Assembly (NCBI GenBank): GCA_020636775.1
Contig: JACJXF010000006.1
Location: 1-64,000, forward strand
DNA length: 64,000 nt
Reading direction: 5' to 3'
Origin: Bacteroidales bacterium
GTDB lineage: Bacteria; Bacteroidota; Bacteroidia; Bacteroidales; GCA-2748055
Made by a program: the position numbers and the translations under genes. Of the stretch, positions 37,280 through 45,670 are shown one piece after another. Under the pieces are notes generated by a model. That model searched no databases, was not told the origin of the DNA, and saw nothing but the letters and a program-made list of their open reading frames with translations. Numbering within the stretch: the first letter of the stretch is position 1; every line of letters starts with the position of its first letter.

Positions 37280-40120
37280 TTACAATTTGCTGGCATAGTC
37301 GCGGATTTTTTTTGCCTGGGCGGCATCACCCTGTCTCTCTATAATTGCAGCCATCATGTAATAGGAATCTTTTGCATTGGGATTTATTTCGATGGATTTC
37401 TGAAAGTATCTGTATGCCGTACGTTCATCTTTTTTTACCATGTATGCCAGACCCATGTTATGATAGGCTGAGGCAAATTTGTAGTTCACACGAATGGTTT
37501 CATTAAACACGGAGATTGCCCTGTCAACAAGCATCATATTCCCAGTAAGTTCACCTTCATTCATATAGGAATAGCCAATCAGGTTCAGGGCTTTTTCGTA
37601 ATTCGGATAAAAGCTGAGCAATTCATTTAATTTTTTCCTGGCAAGATCAAAGTCCCTTCTCAGGATATAGGCCTGCGCAAGATTCAGATAAGTTATCTCA
37701 TTGTGATCATCAAGCTTCAATGCATTTTCCATTAATTCAATGGAGACATTCAGCTCAGGTATACTCCTGTCTTTAAGAGCCTGATTCATCATTTCATAAC
37801 CTTTGTAATCATCCTTGTTCAGCCTTTTTACAACAGCACATATTATCACTCCGTCTATAGTTACGGTATGTATGGTGTTTTTCGGAGGCCATATATTATG
37901 CGTAATATGATAGGGATCAATATAATTGCAATAATAAATTCCATAATCCCAGTCATACATACCTCTGTCGTAAAAGCGGGTATACGGAAGCTGTACTTTA
38001 GATTCATATCCCCTGAAATAATAAGCAATTATATCACTGGGTGCATTTGAAATTATTTTTACCGGCTGGGCCGAGTCAGCAGGTATTCCCTTAAGGATAT
38101 TTTCCTTTACCCATTCAGAGCCCTGTTTCAGACTAACCATATAGTAGTCGGTTTCATATTTTTTATATGCCTTTTTTACTCCGCCTGCCAATTCATTAAA
38201 ATAGATATACTGATTCGGATAATTCCGGAAAATATAAAAGATGGGATTTATCATTGAGGCAATATAGGCAGCTAATATCAAGGCCCGGAAAATCCGGTTT
38301 CTGTATAGCCGGAAAAGCCAGTCCAGACCAGCACCTGCTAATACCACCAGGGGCGGATAAATAAACAAGAGATGCCTCCAGGCTCCATAAACATTGGATT
38401 CTTTGTATATAATATAGGCAACCGGAAATACTACAGTAAAAACTAAAAAGAAAATCCAGTACCTGAGTCTGCTTTTGCGCAGCGTAAAGAAAGCTATGAC
38501 CGAACCGGCTAAAACCAAAAGAGGGATGGTAAGAAGAATATTTTTCGGGATATAATTTGATGGCAGGCTATCGGACCATATTATTTTCCCCTCGAACATA
38601 ACCCTGAGTGCTACCGTTATATTCGACATCATTTTCATAGCCTCAAAGGGATTTTTCAAGGGGTTTTGCAAGGCGTAAGGCCATGCCAGTATTCCAAGGA
38701 AGTATGCTGCCAGGGAAATAGTAAACAGCACTATCGTGCCTTTCAGAGCCGTCTTAAACCAGAATTTGCTGAATATCTTCCAGGGTAACCGTACAAACAA
38801 CAGGTACAAACCACTGAACATAAATATGTAGGGAATAAGCACAAGTCCGCCAATTCTTACGCTTATGGTGAAGGCAATGCCCAGGGCAATCAGAAATGCA
38901 ATACCATAATTGATCTCAGGTAATCGTTTTAAAAACCTGGCAAGTTGCAGGAGAGTAAAAATGTAACCGAGTGCAAAAGGAATATCCAGTGGATTATTCA
39001 TGGCATGGCCCAGATAACCAGGCGAAAAGAACATCAGCAGGAGGGTGAAAATACCTGCAATATTTCCAAAAAGTAAACGGGCCAGCAACCCGCTGCATAT
39101 AATGGCAATCGCTCCAACAGCCCCGTTCATCATATGTCTGGCCTCGTAAATATGAGCGATATGGAATTTCTTAATTACCACATAAGTGAACAGGTCAAAT
39201 GACTGTCCGTAATAATTCAGCTTGAATTTTTCATCACTAAGTGCAGAAGTATCTTTTCCTGAGCTGGCATAATAATTATATACTTTTTCTGCCTGGGCAT
39301 AGTGTTTTTCTTCATCTCCTGAAATCCCTGCATTGTAACTGATGAGAGGTAATACAACCAGTATCAGGAGGGAGAGAAAGGTGAATATTAATCGACCAAG
39401 CGGATTAACTGAAAATTTCCAGACTTTTCTTTCTTTTGAAAATCCCGAAAGTGCAAGCTTAATTTCTCTTCTCAGACCGGAGAAAAACTTAAAATGCAGA
39501 TTTTTATAAAATTTTGAAGCTGAATACGGCAGGCTGCCTGCTAGCGAAAGATATTTTTGATCAAGTCCCATTTGCCTCAAATACCAGTCGAAATATTCCA
39601 GATCCGGTTTTTTGGAGAATACAGTCCGGGACAGAAGATAATCTGATGTTTCGGAATTCACGGCCCATCCAAGTGCCAGAGAAGTTTTATCATTCTCCCA
39701 GTTTAGCCGGTATAGTGATTCTGACTCAGGATTCAGGACTTCGGACTTAAAAAAATCGTAAAAATTAATGGCAGATATGAGCCTGTCAAGATTCAGCCAG
39801 ATACAAACACAATTTTCATCAAGAGGAAGCGGATTGTTAAAGATTCCTTTTACCGGAGCAATAGTGTGAAAGTTTGAATTCTCAAAGGATTCAGACTTTT
39901 CAGATCTTTTATCTATTAGTTTTTTAAGATGCCCGTCTTCAGAATCAAGAATCAAAAAGTTACAATTCTCAGACTGTTCCTTTTTAAGCCTTTTAATAGA
40001 TTCTTCGAGGAAATTCAGGTTGTCGTCATTGCTATTCCCGCCGGGAATGATAAAACGGTAGGAAACTTTTGGAGATTCAGCCGGCCTGTTATCCCTGTAC
40101 TGCTTTTTGTTACGACTCAT
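37280..40120 (-). CDS. Large membrane glycosyltransferase (PMT/ArnT-like) with C-terminal TPRs
   Basis: A 946-residue three-part protein. Residues 20-235 are soluble; the start (YRFIIPGGNSNDDNLNFLEE, NFLILDSEDG) resembles a degenerate GT-A glycosyltransferase. Residues 240-690 hold about ten membrane helices of a GT-C type polyprenyl-linked glycosyltransferase: ISGDEEKHYAQAEKVYNYY gives the acidic residues of the first loop, and WRHLLFIYPPLVVLAGAGLD is typical of mannosyltransferase-like enzymes. Residues 790-946 contain four TPR units (EITYLNLAQAYILRRDFDLA, KDSYYMMAAIIERQGDAAQA). It probably transfers a sugar from a lipid carrier on the outer side of the inner membrane. Acceptor and sugar unknown. 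Confidence 0.82.
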   Translation of the reverse strand: MSRNKKQYRDNRPAESPKVSYRFIIPGGNSNDDNLNFLEESIKRLKKEQSENCNFLILDSEDGHLKKLIDKRSEKSESFENSNFHTIAPVKGIFNNPLPLDENCVCIWLNLDRLISAINFYDFFKSEVLNPESESLYRLNWENDKTSLALGWAVNSETSDYLLSRTVFSKKPDLEYFDWYLRQMGLDQKYLSLAGSLPYSASKFYKNLHFKFFSGLRREIKLALSGFSKERKVWKFSVNPLGRLIFTFLSLLILVVLPLISYNAGISGDEEKHYAQAEKVYNYYASSGKDTSALSDEKFKLNYYGQSFDLFTYVVIKKFHIAHIYEARHMMNGAVGAIAIICSGLLARLLFGNIAGIFTLLLMFFSPGYLGHAMNNPLDIPFALGYIFTLLQLARFLKRLPEINYGIAFLIALGIAFTISVRIGGLVLIPYIFMFSGLYLLFVRLPWKIFSKFWFKTALKGTIVLFTISLAAYFLGILAWPYALQNPLKNPFEAMKMMSNITVALRVMFEGKIIWSDSLPSNYIPKNILLTIPLLVLAGSVIAFFTLRKSRLRYWIFFLVFTVVFPVAYIIYKESNVYGAWRHLLFIYPPLVVLAGAGLDWLFRLYRNRIFRALILAAYIASMINPIFYIFRNYPNQYIYFNELAGGVKKAYKKYETDYYMVSLKQGSEWVKENILKGIPADSAQPVKIISNAPSDIIAYYFRGYESKVQLPYTRFYDRGMYDWDYGIYYCNYIDPYHITHNIWPPKNTIHTVTIDGVIICAVVKRLNKDDYKGYEMMNQALKDRSIPELNVSIELMENALKLDDHNEITYLNLAQAYILRRDFDLARKKLNELLSFYPNYEKALNLIGYSYMNEGELTGNMMLVDRAISVFNETIRVNYKFASAYHNMGLAYMVKKDERTAYRYFQKSIEINPNAKDSYYMMAAIIERQGDAAQAKKIRDYASKL

Positions 40121-40289
40121 TACCTTTTTACTTTTAAAAAGTGAAGATAATAATAATCATACTTTTTTTGGATAATCTGAAAAGAAATAAAACACTGTGG
40201 TCTGTTTAAATTGCTTTTAGCAGCGATTAAAATCGAAAATGATTTCCAAACATCCCGTTTTATAATACCTGTTTCCCATTTTATTGAAA

Positions 40290-40319
40290 TAAAAAAACGA
40301 ACTGCTTATGGCAATTCGT
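40290..40319 (-). terminator. rpmH terminator
   Basis: On the minus strand ACGAATTGC-CATAA-GCAGTTCGT (9-bp stem, one G-U pair) followed by TTTTTTTA starts 29 bp after the rpmH stop. Confidence 0.85.
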
Positions 40320-40347
40320 TTTATATTTTTAACCTGAAGATCAGGAA

Positions 40348-40506
40348 TTACAGTTTATGTTTCGGCTCGTCTGAAGTGGTGAGTTTCTTCCTTCCTTTTG
40401 CACGTCTGGCAGCAAGCACTCTTCTACCGTTTGCAGTAGACATTCTTTCTCTGAAACCGTGCTTATTTGCTCTTTTTCTTCTGGATGGCTGAAATGTTCT
40501 TTTCAT
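40348..40506 (-). CDS. rpmH: Ribosomal protein bL34
   Basis: A 52-residue basic protein starting MKRTFQPSRRKRANKHGFRE, followed by MSTANGRRVLAARRAKGRKK. This is the unmistakable bL34 sequence, a small protein of the 50S subunit that binds 23S rRNA near the exit tunnel. It ends LTTSDEPKHKL, a short extra tail common in Bacteroidota. In many bacteria rpmH is next to rnpA and dnaA; here it is alone between an MFS gene and a membrane glycosyltransferase. It has its own strong promoter and terminator and is therefore monocistronic. Confidence 0.98.
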   Translation of the reverse strand: MKRTFQPSRRKRANKHGFRERMSTANGRRVLAARRAKGRKKLTTSDEPKHKL

Positions 40507-40553
40507 CTGTATTGTATATTATCCGTTAATGTCGTTCCTAAAAATTCGGACTG

Positions 40554-40583
40554 CAAAAATAAGCTTTTTTTCTTACTATCAAA
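40554..40583 (-). promoter_or_regulatory. rpmH promoter (TTTG-N18-TATTTTTG)
   Basis: On the minus strand TTTG (40580-40583), an 18-bp spacer and TATTTTTG (40554-40561) match the Bacteroidota promoter pattern. It is placed to give a leader of about 40 nt. This is the best two-part promoter match in the window apart from hicA. Confidence 0.65.
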
Positions 40584-40689
40584 AAGAATTGGAAAAAAAT
40601 ACGAGTAAATCAGGGAAAAATGAATGGTTTTTCAGGGAACGTTTACAAGCCTGAGAATGAATATTGTAAAATTCTTTTTTCCATGAGAC

Positions 40690-41946
40690 TTAAATCTTTG
40701 ACTTTTTCCCCATTCCTAAAGCTGAAACAGGTATGGCTGCAAGCTTTTTCAGACTACCTGATGGCCAGAGAAATGAACTTGCAATGGCCGTTATAATTAT
40801 AAAAACTCCGGAGAATGCCATAAAAGTATTGAAGGATACATTCCTGTCAAAGAAAAATGCAAACACCGGAGGCCCAAGAGCCGTGCCTATTACCAGTATG
40901 GTACTGAAGTAGCTTCTTACCTGTCCGAGTTTTCCGCTGCCATAAATTTCGGTTTGAGTTGCTGTTTTTATAGTGCTTCCAAGTCCGGAAGAGAGTCCCA
41001 GTAATGCATAAAATACCGGAAACACATACTGGTTATTACTTACAGCAATAAGGAAGGATGCCAGGATGGCAGGAATTAGATAAAGAGGGAAGAGGCGAAG
41101 GCCGGTAAAGCGATCTGTCAGATTTCCTGAAAGCAATAATCCGGCAGCACTGAAAATGGCAAAAAAGCTAAAGGAGAAAGCTACCCACGCAACTGACCAG
41201 CCCTTTGCTTCTCCAATGGAGTACTGATAAAGAAAAACGGCAGTGCAGATAAAAGGAATAGTGAAAATATTTAGCGCAATTATCCAGAATCTGATACTTT
41301 TCAGGTAGGTAAAGAGGGAAGTTCTTTCCACATCTGCAGACTTCGATAGCCTGTCTTTTTCTGATATTCCGGGCGATTTCAGTGCAAACAAAACAGGGGC
41401 CATTATCATTAAAGAGATAATTGCCATTATCAACAGACTGTTACTCCAGCCCGTAAGTGAAATTAAGGGAAGTACAATAAAAGGAAAGATGAAGGTTCCT
41501 GCAGGCTGACCCATTACACTAAAGCTTAAGGCTTTGCCTCTGTCCTTGTCAAAATATTTTGCGATTCCTGTGGAGGCCGTATGTGTCATCATTCCCTGCC
41601 CAAGCCATCGTACCAGAAATAATCCCAGGGTGAGTATGAGGATGTTTTTTGCCAGGGATAGAAAAATTACTGATACAATAAGTCCACCGAAAACAAATGA
41701 AGCATATTTTCTAAGTGGAATGGAGTCGATAAATTTTCCGGTAAGAGATAATAAAACAGCAGCAAAAATGGTAATTATGGCATAGAGCGATCCAAATGCA
41801 GTTTTGGTGATATGCAGGGAGTCTACCCAGAAAGGCAGGAAAATAGAAATAAAAAATGTTTGTCCGAAAGAAGAGAAAAAGCTGAACAGAAAGCCAAATA
41901 CCAGCAAACGCTTATTCCCTATAAATAATCTGTACCACTCCAGCAT
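40690..41946 (-). CDS. Major facilitator superfamily transporter
   Basis: A 418-residue protein with twelve predicted membrane helices in two halves. The first begins RLLVFGFLFSFFSSFGQTFFI; the second starts near residue 215 (FWIIALNIFTIPFICTAVFL). The loop between helices 2 and 3 contains GKFIDSIPLRKYA, an MFS A-like motif, and TASTGIAKYFDKDRGKALS is typical of the monocarboxylate/oxalate:formate-like branch. I chose ATG 41946 over a TTG 15 codons upstream because the extra residues are polar and off-pattern. The substrate is unknown; a small carboxylate is plausible but unproven. It lies 69 bp downstream of rsmG on the same strand. Confidence 0.88.
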   Translation of the reverse strand: MLEWYRLFIGNKRLLVFGFLFSFFSSFGQTFFISIFLPFWVDSLHITKTAFGSLYAIITIFAAVLLSLTGKFIDSIPLRKYASFVFGGLIVSVIFLSLAKNILILTLGLFLVRWLGQGMMTHTASTGIAKYFDKDRGKALSFSVMGQPAGTFIFPFIVLPLISLTGWSNSLLIMAIISLMIMAPVLFALKSPGISEKDRLSKSADVERTSLFTYLKSIRFWIIALNIFTIPFICTAVFLYQYSIGEAKGWSVAWVAFSFSFFAIFSAAGLLLSGNLTDRFTGLRLFPLYLIPAILASFLIAVSNNQYVFPVFYALLGLSSGLGSTIKTATQTEIYGSGKLGQVRSYFSTILVIGTALGPPVFAFFFDRNVSFNTFMAFSGVFIIITAIASSFLWPSGSLKKLAAIPVSALGMGKKSKI

Positions 41947-42015
41947 TCCGGTAATTCCTTTCTTGTTTATTTCCGCCGGCAAAGATAGCAATCTTCGTTT
42001 TTTTTGAAAGCTGTC

Positions 42016-42633
42016 TCAGGAATAATAAACCAGCTTTTTTGTCAGGTAAAATTCCTCAGTAAAAAAGTCTTTTAGTTCGAAAATCTGAATATGTTTTTTA
42101 AAAGCTGAAAGTTCCGTCTCCAGATCCCCGCCCTTCAGATAAAGAATACCATTGACAATTTTATTTCTGTTTTCCTTCCGGATTTTTGATTTTACCCAGG
42201 AATGAAATTTCGGGAAGTCTGTTACAGCCCTGCTTACGATAAAGTCGAATTTCATGTCCAGATCTTCAGCACGCGCATTTACGGGCGTAACATTCTTTAG
42301 TCCCAGGCTTGCTGAAATTTCAGAAACCACCATTATTTTTTTCCCTATTGAATCATTCAGGGTAAATTGTGCTTCAGGGAATAAAATAGCGAGGGGTATT
42401 CCGGGAAATCCGCCACCTGTGCCCACATCCAGGATACATGTTTTGGGGCGGAACTGTACCACCATGGCGATGGCAAGGGAGTGAAGAACATGACGTTCAT
42501 ATAAACCCTCAAGATCTTTCCTGGAAATCAGGTTAATTTTACTGTTCCAGTCCTTGTAAAGACTTTCGAGCAGGGAAAACTGCCTGATCTGTTGATCAGT
42601 TAAATTCGGGAAATATTTTAGTATGATTTCCAA
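42016..42633 (-). CDS. rsmG: 16S rRNA (guanine527-N7)-methyltransferase
   Basis: A 205-residue SAM-dependent methyltransferase that modifies G527 of 16S rRNA. The SAM motif is ILDVGTGGGFPGIPLAILFP, preceded by INLISRKDLEGLYERHVLHS, the family hallmark, and followed by VTPVNARAEDLDMKFDFIVS and RAVTDFPKF. Start codon: the family N-terminus MEIILKYFPNLTDQQ begins at a TTG here; no ATG gives a better match. It lies 42 bp after the ECF sigma factor on the same strand and 69 bp before the MFS gene. Confidence 0.95.
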   Translation of the reverse strand: MEIILKYFPNLTDQQIRQFSLLESLYKDWNSKINLISRKDLEGLYERHVLHSLAIAMVVQFRPKTCILDVGTGGGFPGIPLAILFPEAQFTLNDSIGKKIMVVSEISASLGLKNVTPVNARAEDLDMKFDFIVSRAVTDFPKFHSWVKSKIRKENRNKIVNGILYLKGGDLETELSAFKKHIQIFELKDFFTEEFYLTKKLVYYS

Positions 42634-42675
42634 TCTTTCAGTTGCGTAATACCTTGAATGACTGACTATTCCGGC

Positions 42676-43281
42676 TTATATTTTACCCTCTGTATTCTTC
42701 AGAATGTTATACAGGAGTTCTCTTGCCCTGAAAAGTTGTGCCTTAACGGTTCCAATGGGAAGATTGAGTTCTGAAGAAATCTCTTCATAGGAATATTCAC
42801 TGAAATATCTGAGTTCAACCAGTCTTCTGTATCTTGGTTTGAGTTTGTTCACCACATCCCTCATAAGCTTAATTTTCTGCTGATTGATCATATGAGCTTC
42901 GGGATCCGGTGTGTCCGACTGTATATGTGCAGAAGGTGAAAAAGAACTGTCGTCGTGAATGTTTTGATCGAGGGATACAACATTTCCACGACGTTTGCGG
43001 ATAAAATCAATACAGTTATTGGTGGCAATCTTGAAAAGCCAGGTACTGAAGGCAAAGTTCGGGGTATACTGGTTTATATTTTTAAAAGCCTTACCAAAGG
43101 CTTCAATGGTAAGGTCCTCAGCATCGCTCGAATTATTTACCATCTTCAGAAGCATATAAAAGATGGCATCCCTGTATTTCCCAAGAAGTTCGGCATAGGC
43201 TTTCTGATCGCCTTTACGTGCGAGTTCAACCAGCATAAAATCATATTGTGCCTTCTCCGAAAGATTAGGATTTACTTCCAT
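42676..43281 (-). CDS. ECF-type RNA polymerase sigma factor
   Basis: A 201-residue sigma factor. Region 2 has YMLLKMVNNSSDAEDLTIEA and FSTWLFKIATNNCIDFIRKR; region 4 has VELRYFSEYSYEEISSELNL followed by PIGTVKAQLFRARELL, a strong helix-turn-helix. Both are close to consensus, unlike the divergent sigma factor at 23.8 kb. No anti-sigma gene lies beside it; its start overlaps the end of a GT2 gene by 10 bp, so expression is coupled to a glycosyltransferase. In Bacteroidota such sigma factors without a partner can be housekeeping-like ECF members. The regulon is unknown. Confidence 0.92.
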   Translation of the reverse strand: MEVNPNLSEKAQYDFMLVELARKGDQKAYAELLGKYRDAIFYMLLKMVNNSSDAEDLTIEAFGKAFKNINQYTPNFAFSTWLFKIATNNCIDFIRKRRGNVVSLDQNIHDDSSFSPSAHIQSDTPDPEAHMINQQKIKLMRDVVNKLKPRYRRLVELRYFSEYSYEEISSELNLPIGTVKAQLFRARELLYNILKNTEGKI

Positions 43282-44507
43282 CGTCCACGTTTCCTATCTG
43301 TTAAGTTACTAAGGTGCAGGTAACTGTAAAACAAGGGTATAATAAGCTCAATTACAGGCGAAGATAAAAATAAAATGCCTTCATTCAAACCTGTAAAAAC
43401 AATTTTATAAACAATTGCTTTAAGCAGCAGAAGGGCTAAAAATGCAATAAGTACATATTCTTTATGAGGGAAGCTTATCATCAGGAATATAAAACTTGCC
43501 AGAAGGAACATCCTGCTGACATTCTCCAGCAACAGTCTGAACTTTGTTGATGCAGAATATCTCGGACCAGTTGTAAGATGGCGTTTCTTCTGAATGTACC
43601 ATGCCTTAAAGGTTTTCTCAGCATCCGACATGGTAAAACTTTCCGGGTTAAGCTCGAGAGCAGTGTTTTTGGCGTTGGCAGTTTCGTTCACAAAGAGATC
43701 ATCATCACCGGAATACAGGTTCGAATGACTTGCAAAGCCTTTATTTGTGAAGAAAAGTGATCGGCGATATGCCAGATTCCTTCCAACTCCCATATATGGC
43801 TTTCCCGCTGCAGCCATTCCAAAGTATTGCATTGCAGTAAAAGCTGTTTCAAAGCGGATTATGTGGTTCAAAAGGCCTTTTTCTTTTTTGTAACCTCCAT
43901 ATCCAAGGACAATATCCTTATCTTTTGTGAAATTTTTCTGCATCAGCCTCAGCCAGTCTTTACCCGCAGGTATACAGTCAGCATCGGTAAGCAACAGCCA
44001 TTCGTGACTTGCAGCCTTGATGCCAAGCGTGAGTGCCAGCTTTTTCCCGTGAGTGAAGACAGGATTATTTCTTACTTCGGAAATACGGAGACGGGGATAT
44101 TTTTTCGTGAGATTTTTAAGAACGAGTTCAGTATCATCTTCGGAACGGTCGTTTACTACGATCACTTCAAAGTCGGGATAGTCCTGTTCCAGTATTGCCG
44201 GAAGGTTCTTTTCAAGGTTAACAGCCTCATTTCTGGCGCAAATAATTATGCTTACGGCTTCTGTTTTATTTTCAGCTTTGTCGTAAATACTTGATTTTTT
44301 GAAATAAGCCTTCCTGTAAAATCGAATGTAAAAGTAAAATTGAATGAAGAGTGAGAGTAAAAAAATTCCTGCTGCAACTTGATTCTGCACGCTCAGACCC
44401 GCGATAAGTTTTTCCAATTTATAGTGTTTGTTAAGAACAGGCAATTTTAGGAAAGTTTTTGCTATGAACCAAAAGGAGATAGAAATAGAACTGCACAATT
44501 TATTCAC
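43272..44507 (-). CDS. Membrane-associated family 2 glycosyltransferase
   Basis: A 411-residue GT2 enzyme. A membrane helix near residues 45-62 (AAGIFLLSLFIQFYFYI) precedes the GT-A domain: VSIIICARNEAVNLEKNLPA, VIVVNDRSEDDTELVL, LLLTDADCIPAG (DxD metal site) and GVGRNLAYRR. Residues about 320-400 hold further membrane helices. The arrangement resembles processive or membrane-bound transferases of surface polysaccharide synthesis. The frame opens at a GTG (44507); TTG or GTG codons 29 and 40 residues further in are also possible starts, since no ATG occurs before the GT domain. It overlaps the ECF sigma gene and is divergent from tgt. Confidence 0.88.
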   Translation of the reverse strand: MNKLCSSISISFWFIAKTFLKLPVLNKHYKLEKLIAGLSVQNQVAAGIFLLSLFIQFYFYIRFYRKAYFKKSSIYDKAENKTEAVSIIICARNEAVNLEKNLPAILEQDYPDFEVIVVNDRSEDDTELVLKNLTKKYPRLRISEVRNNPVFTHGKKLALTLGIKAASHEWLLLTDADCIPAGKDWLRLMQKNFTKDKDIVLGYGGYKKEKGLLNHIIRFETAFTAMQYFGMAAAGKPYMGVGRNLAYRRSLFFTNKGFASHSNLYSGDDDLFVNETANAKNTALELNPESFTMSDAEKTFKAWYIQKKRHLTTGPRYSASTKFRLLLENVSRMFLLASFIFLMISFPHKEYVLIAFLALLLLKAIVYKIVFTGLNEGILFLSSPVIELIIPLFYSYLHLSNLTDRKRGRWK

Positions 44508-44514
44508 ATAATAT

Positions 44515-44522
44515 TATCTTTG
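44515..44522 (+). promoter_or_regulatory. tgt -7 box (TATCTTTG)
   Basis: TATCTTTG matches TAnnTTTG and lies 17 bp before the tgt ATG, in the 32-bp gap between the divergent GT2 and tgt frames. This tight spacing also argues that the GT2 start lies further inside its frame. Confidence 0.5.
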
Positions 44523-44539
44523 AGGCAGATTTTGGGAAT

Positions 44540-45670
44540 ATGAAATTTAAAATTCTGCATCGCGATCCGCACTCAAAGGCCAGGGCAGGAGAGATTACTA
44601 CGGATCACGGCACATTTAATACACCGGTATTTATGCCAGTTGGCACTGCCGGAACCGTAAAAGGAGTTCATCAAAGGGAGCTTTCTCAGGATATTAAAGC
44701 CCCTGTGATACTTGGAAACACCTATCATCTCTACCTTCGTCCCGGAATTGAAACCCTCAGGGCGGCCGGAGGGCTGCATAAATTTATAAACTGGAATGGC
44801 TCTATACTTACCGACAGTGGCGGCTACCAGGTATTTTCTCTTTCTGCCAACCGAAAGCTAAAGGAGGAGGGGGCCTTCTTCAGTTCACATATTGATGGTT
44901 CAAAGCATACTTTTACACCCGAAAATATCGTTGATACGCAAAGAATAATCGGTGCGGATATTATGATGGCCCTCGATGAATGTACGCCTTTCCCATGCGA
45001 TTATGGTTATGCGAAAGACTCATTAGCGCTTACTCATCGATGGCTGGAAAGGGGGATTAATCATTACAGGGAAACCGAAGGATTATACGGACACCATCAG
45101 TCCTACTTTCCAATAGTTCAGGGCAGTACATATAAAGATCTCAGGATTGAATCGGCTGAAAAGATTGCCTCCTTTGAAATGGAAGGGAATGCCATTGGCG
45201 GGCTTTCTGTGGGAGAACCGGCTGAAGAAATGTATGCCATGACCGATGTGGTAACCAATATTCTTCCTGCCGACAAACCCCGGTATCTGATGGGGGTTGG
45301 TACTCCTGTAAATATTCTTGAATCGATTGCTTTGGGGGTGGATATGTTCGATTGCGTAATGCCCACACGAAACGGCAGGAATGGAATGTTATTTACCTGG
45401 GATGGCATTATAAACATAAAAAATCTCAGATGGAAGGATGATTTCAGTCCTTTGGATCCTAAAGGAAAAACATATGTAGATCAGCAATACTCGAGGGCAT
45501 ATTTGCGCCATCTGATAATTTCAAATGAAATTCTGGGTGCGCAAATTGCAAGTATTCACAATCTTGCATTTTATTTGGAGCTTGTAAGGGAAGCATTTGA
45601 AAAGATCAGAACCGGAGAATTTGCAGCATGGAAAAACAGCATGATAAAAAACTTAGCCACAAGATTATAG
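44540..45670 (+). CDS. tgt: Queuine/preQ1 tRNA-ribosyltransferase, zinc ligands replaced
   Basis: A 376-residue enzyme exchanging G34 of certain tRNAs for the queuosine precursor. Motifs: FMPVGTAGTVKGVHQREL, LTDSGGYQVFSLSANRKL with the general-base Asp, and DMFDCVMPTRNGRNGMLFTW with the nucleophile Asp. The structural zinc site normally formed by CxCxxC plus His is altered: the segment reads PLDPKGKTYVDQQYSRAYL, with Gly309, Thr311 and Asp314 at the cysteine positions, while His340 is kept. I think this form occurs in other Bacteroidota, so it is probably a lineage trait. The stop codon overlaps the LptF/LptG gene by 43 bp, giving translational coupling. Confidence 0.95.
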   Translation: MKFKILHRDPHSKARAGEITTDHGTFNTPVFMPVGTAGTVKGVHQRELSQDIKAPVILGNTYHLYLRPGIETLRAAGGLHKFINWNGSILTDSGGYQVFSLSANRKLKEEGAFFSSHIDGSKHTFTPENIVDTQRIIGADIMMALDECTPFPCDYGYAKDSLALTHRWLERGINHYRETEGLYGHHQSYFPIVQGSTYKDLRIESAEKIASFEMEGNAIGGLSVGEPAEEMYAMTDVVTNILPADKPRYLMGVGTPVNILESIALGVDMFDCVMPTRNGRNGMLFTWDGIINIKNLRWKDDFSPLDPKGKTYVDQQYSRAYLRHLIISNEILGAQIASIHNLAFYLELVREAFEKIRTGEFAAWKNSMIKNLATRL

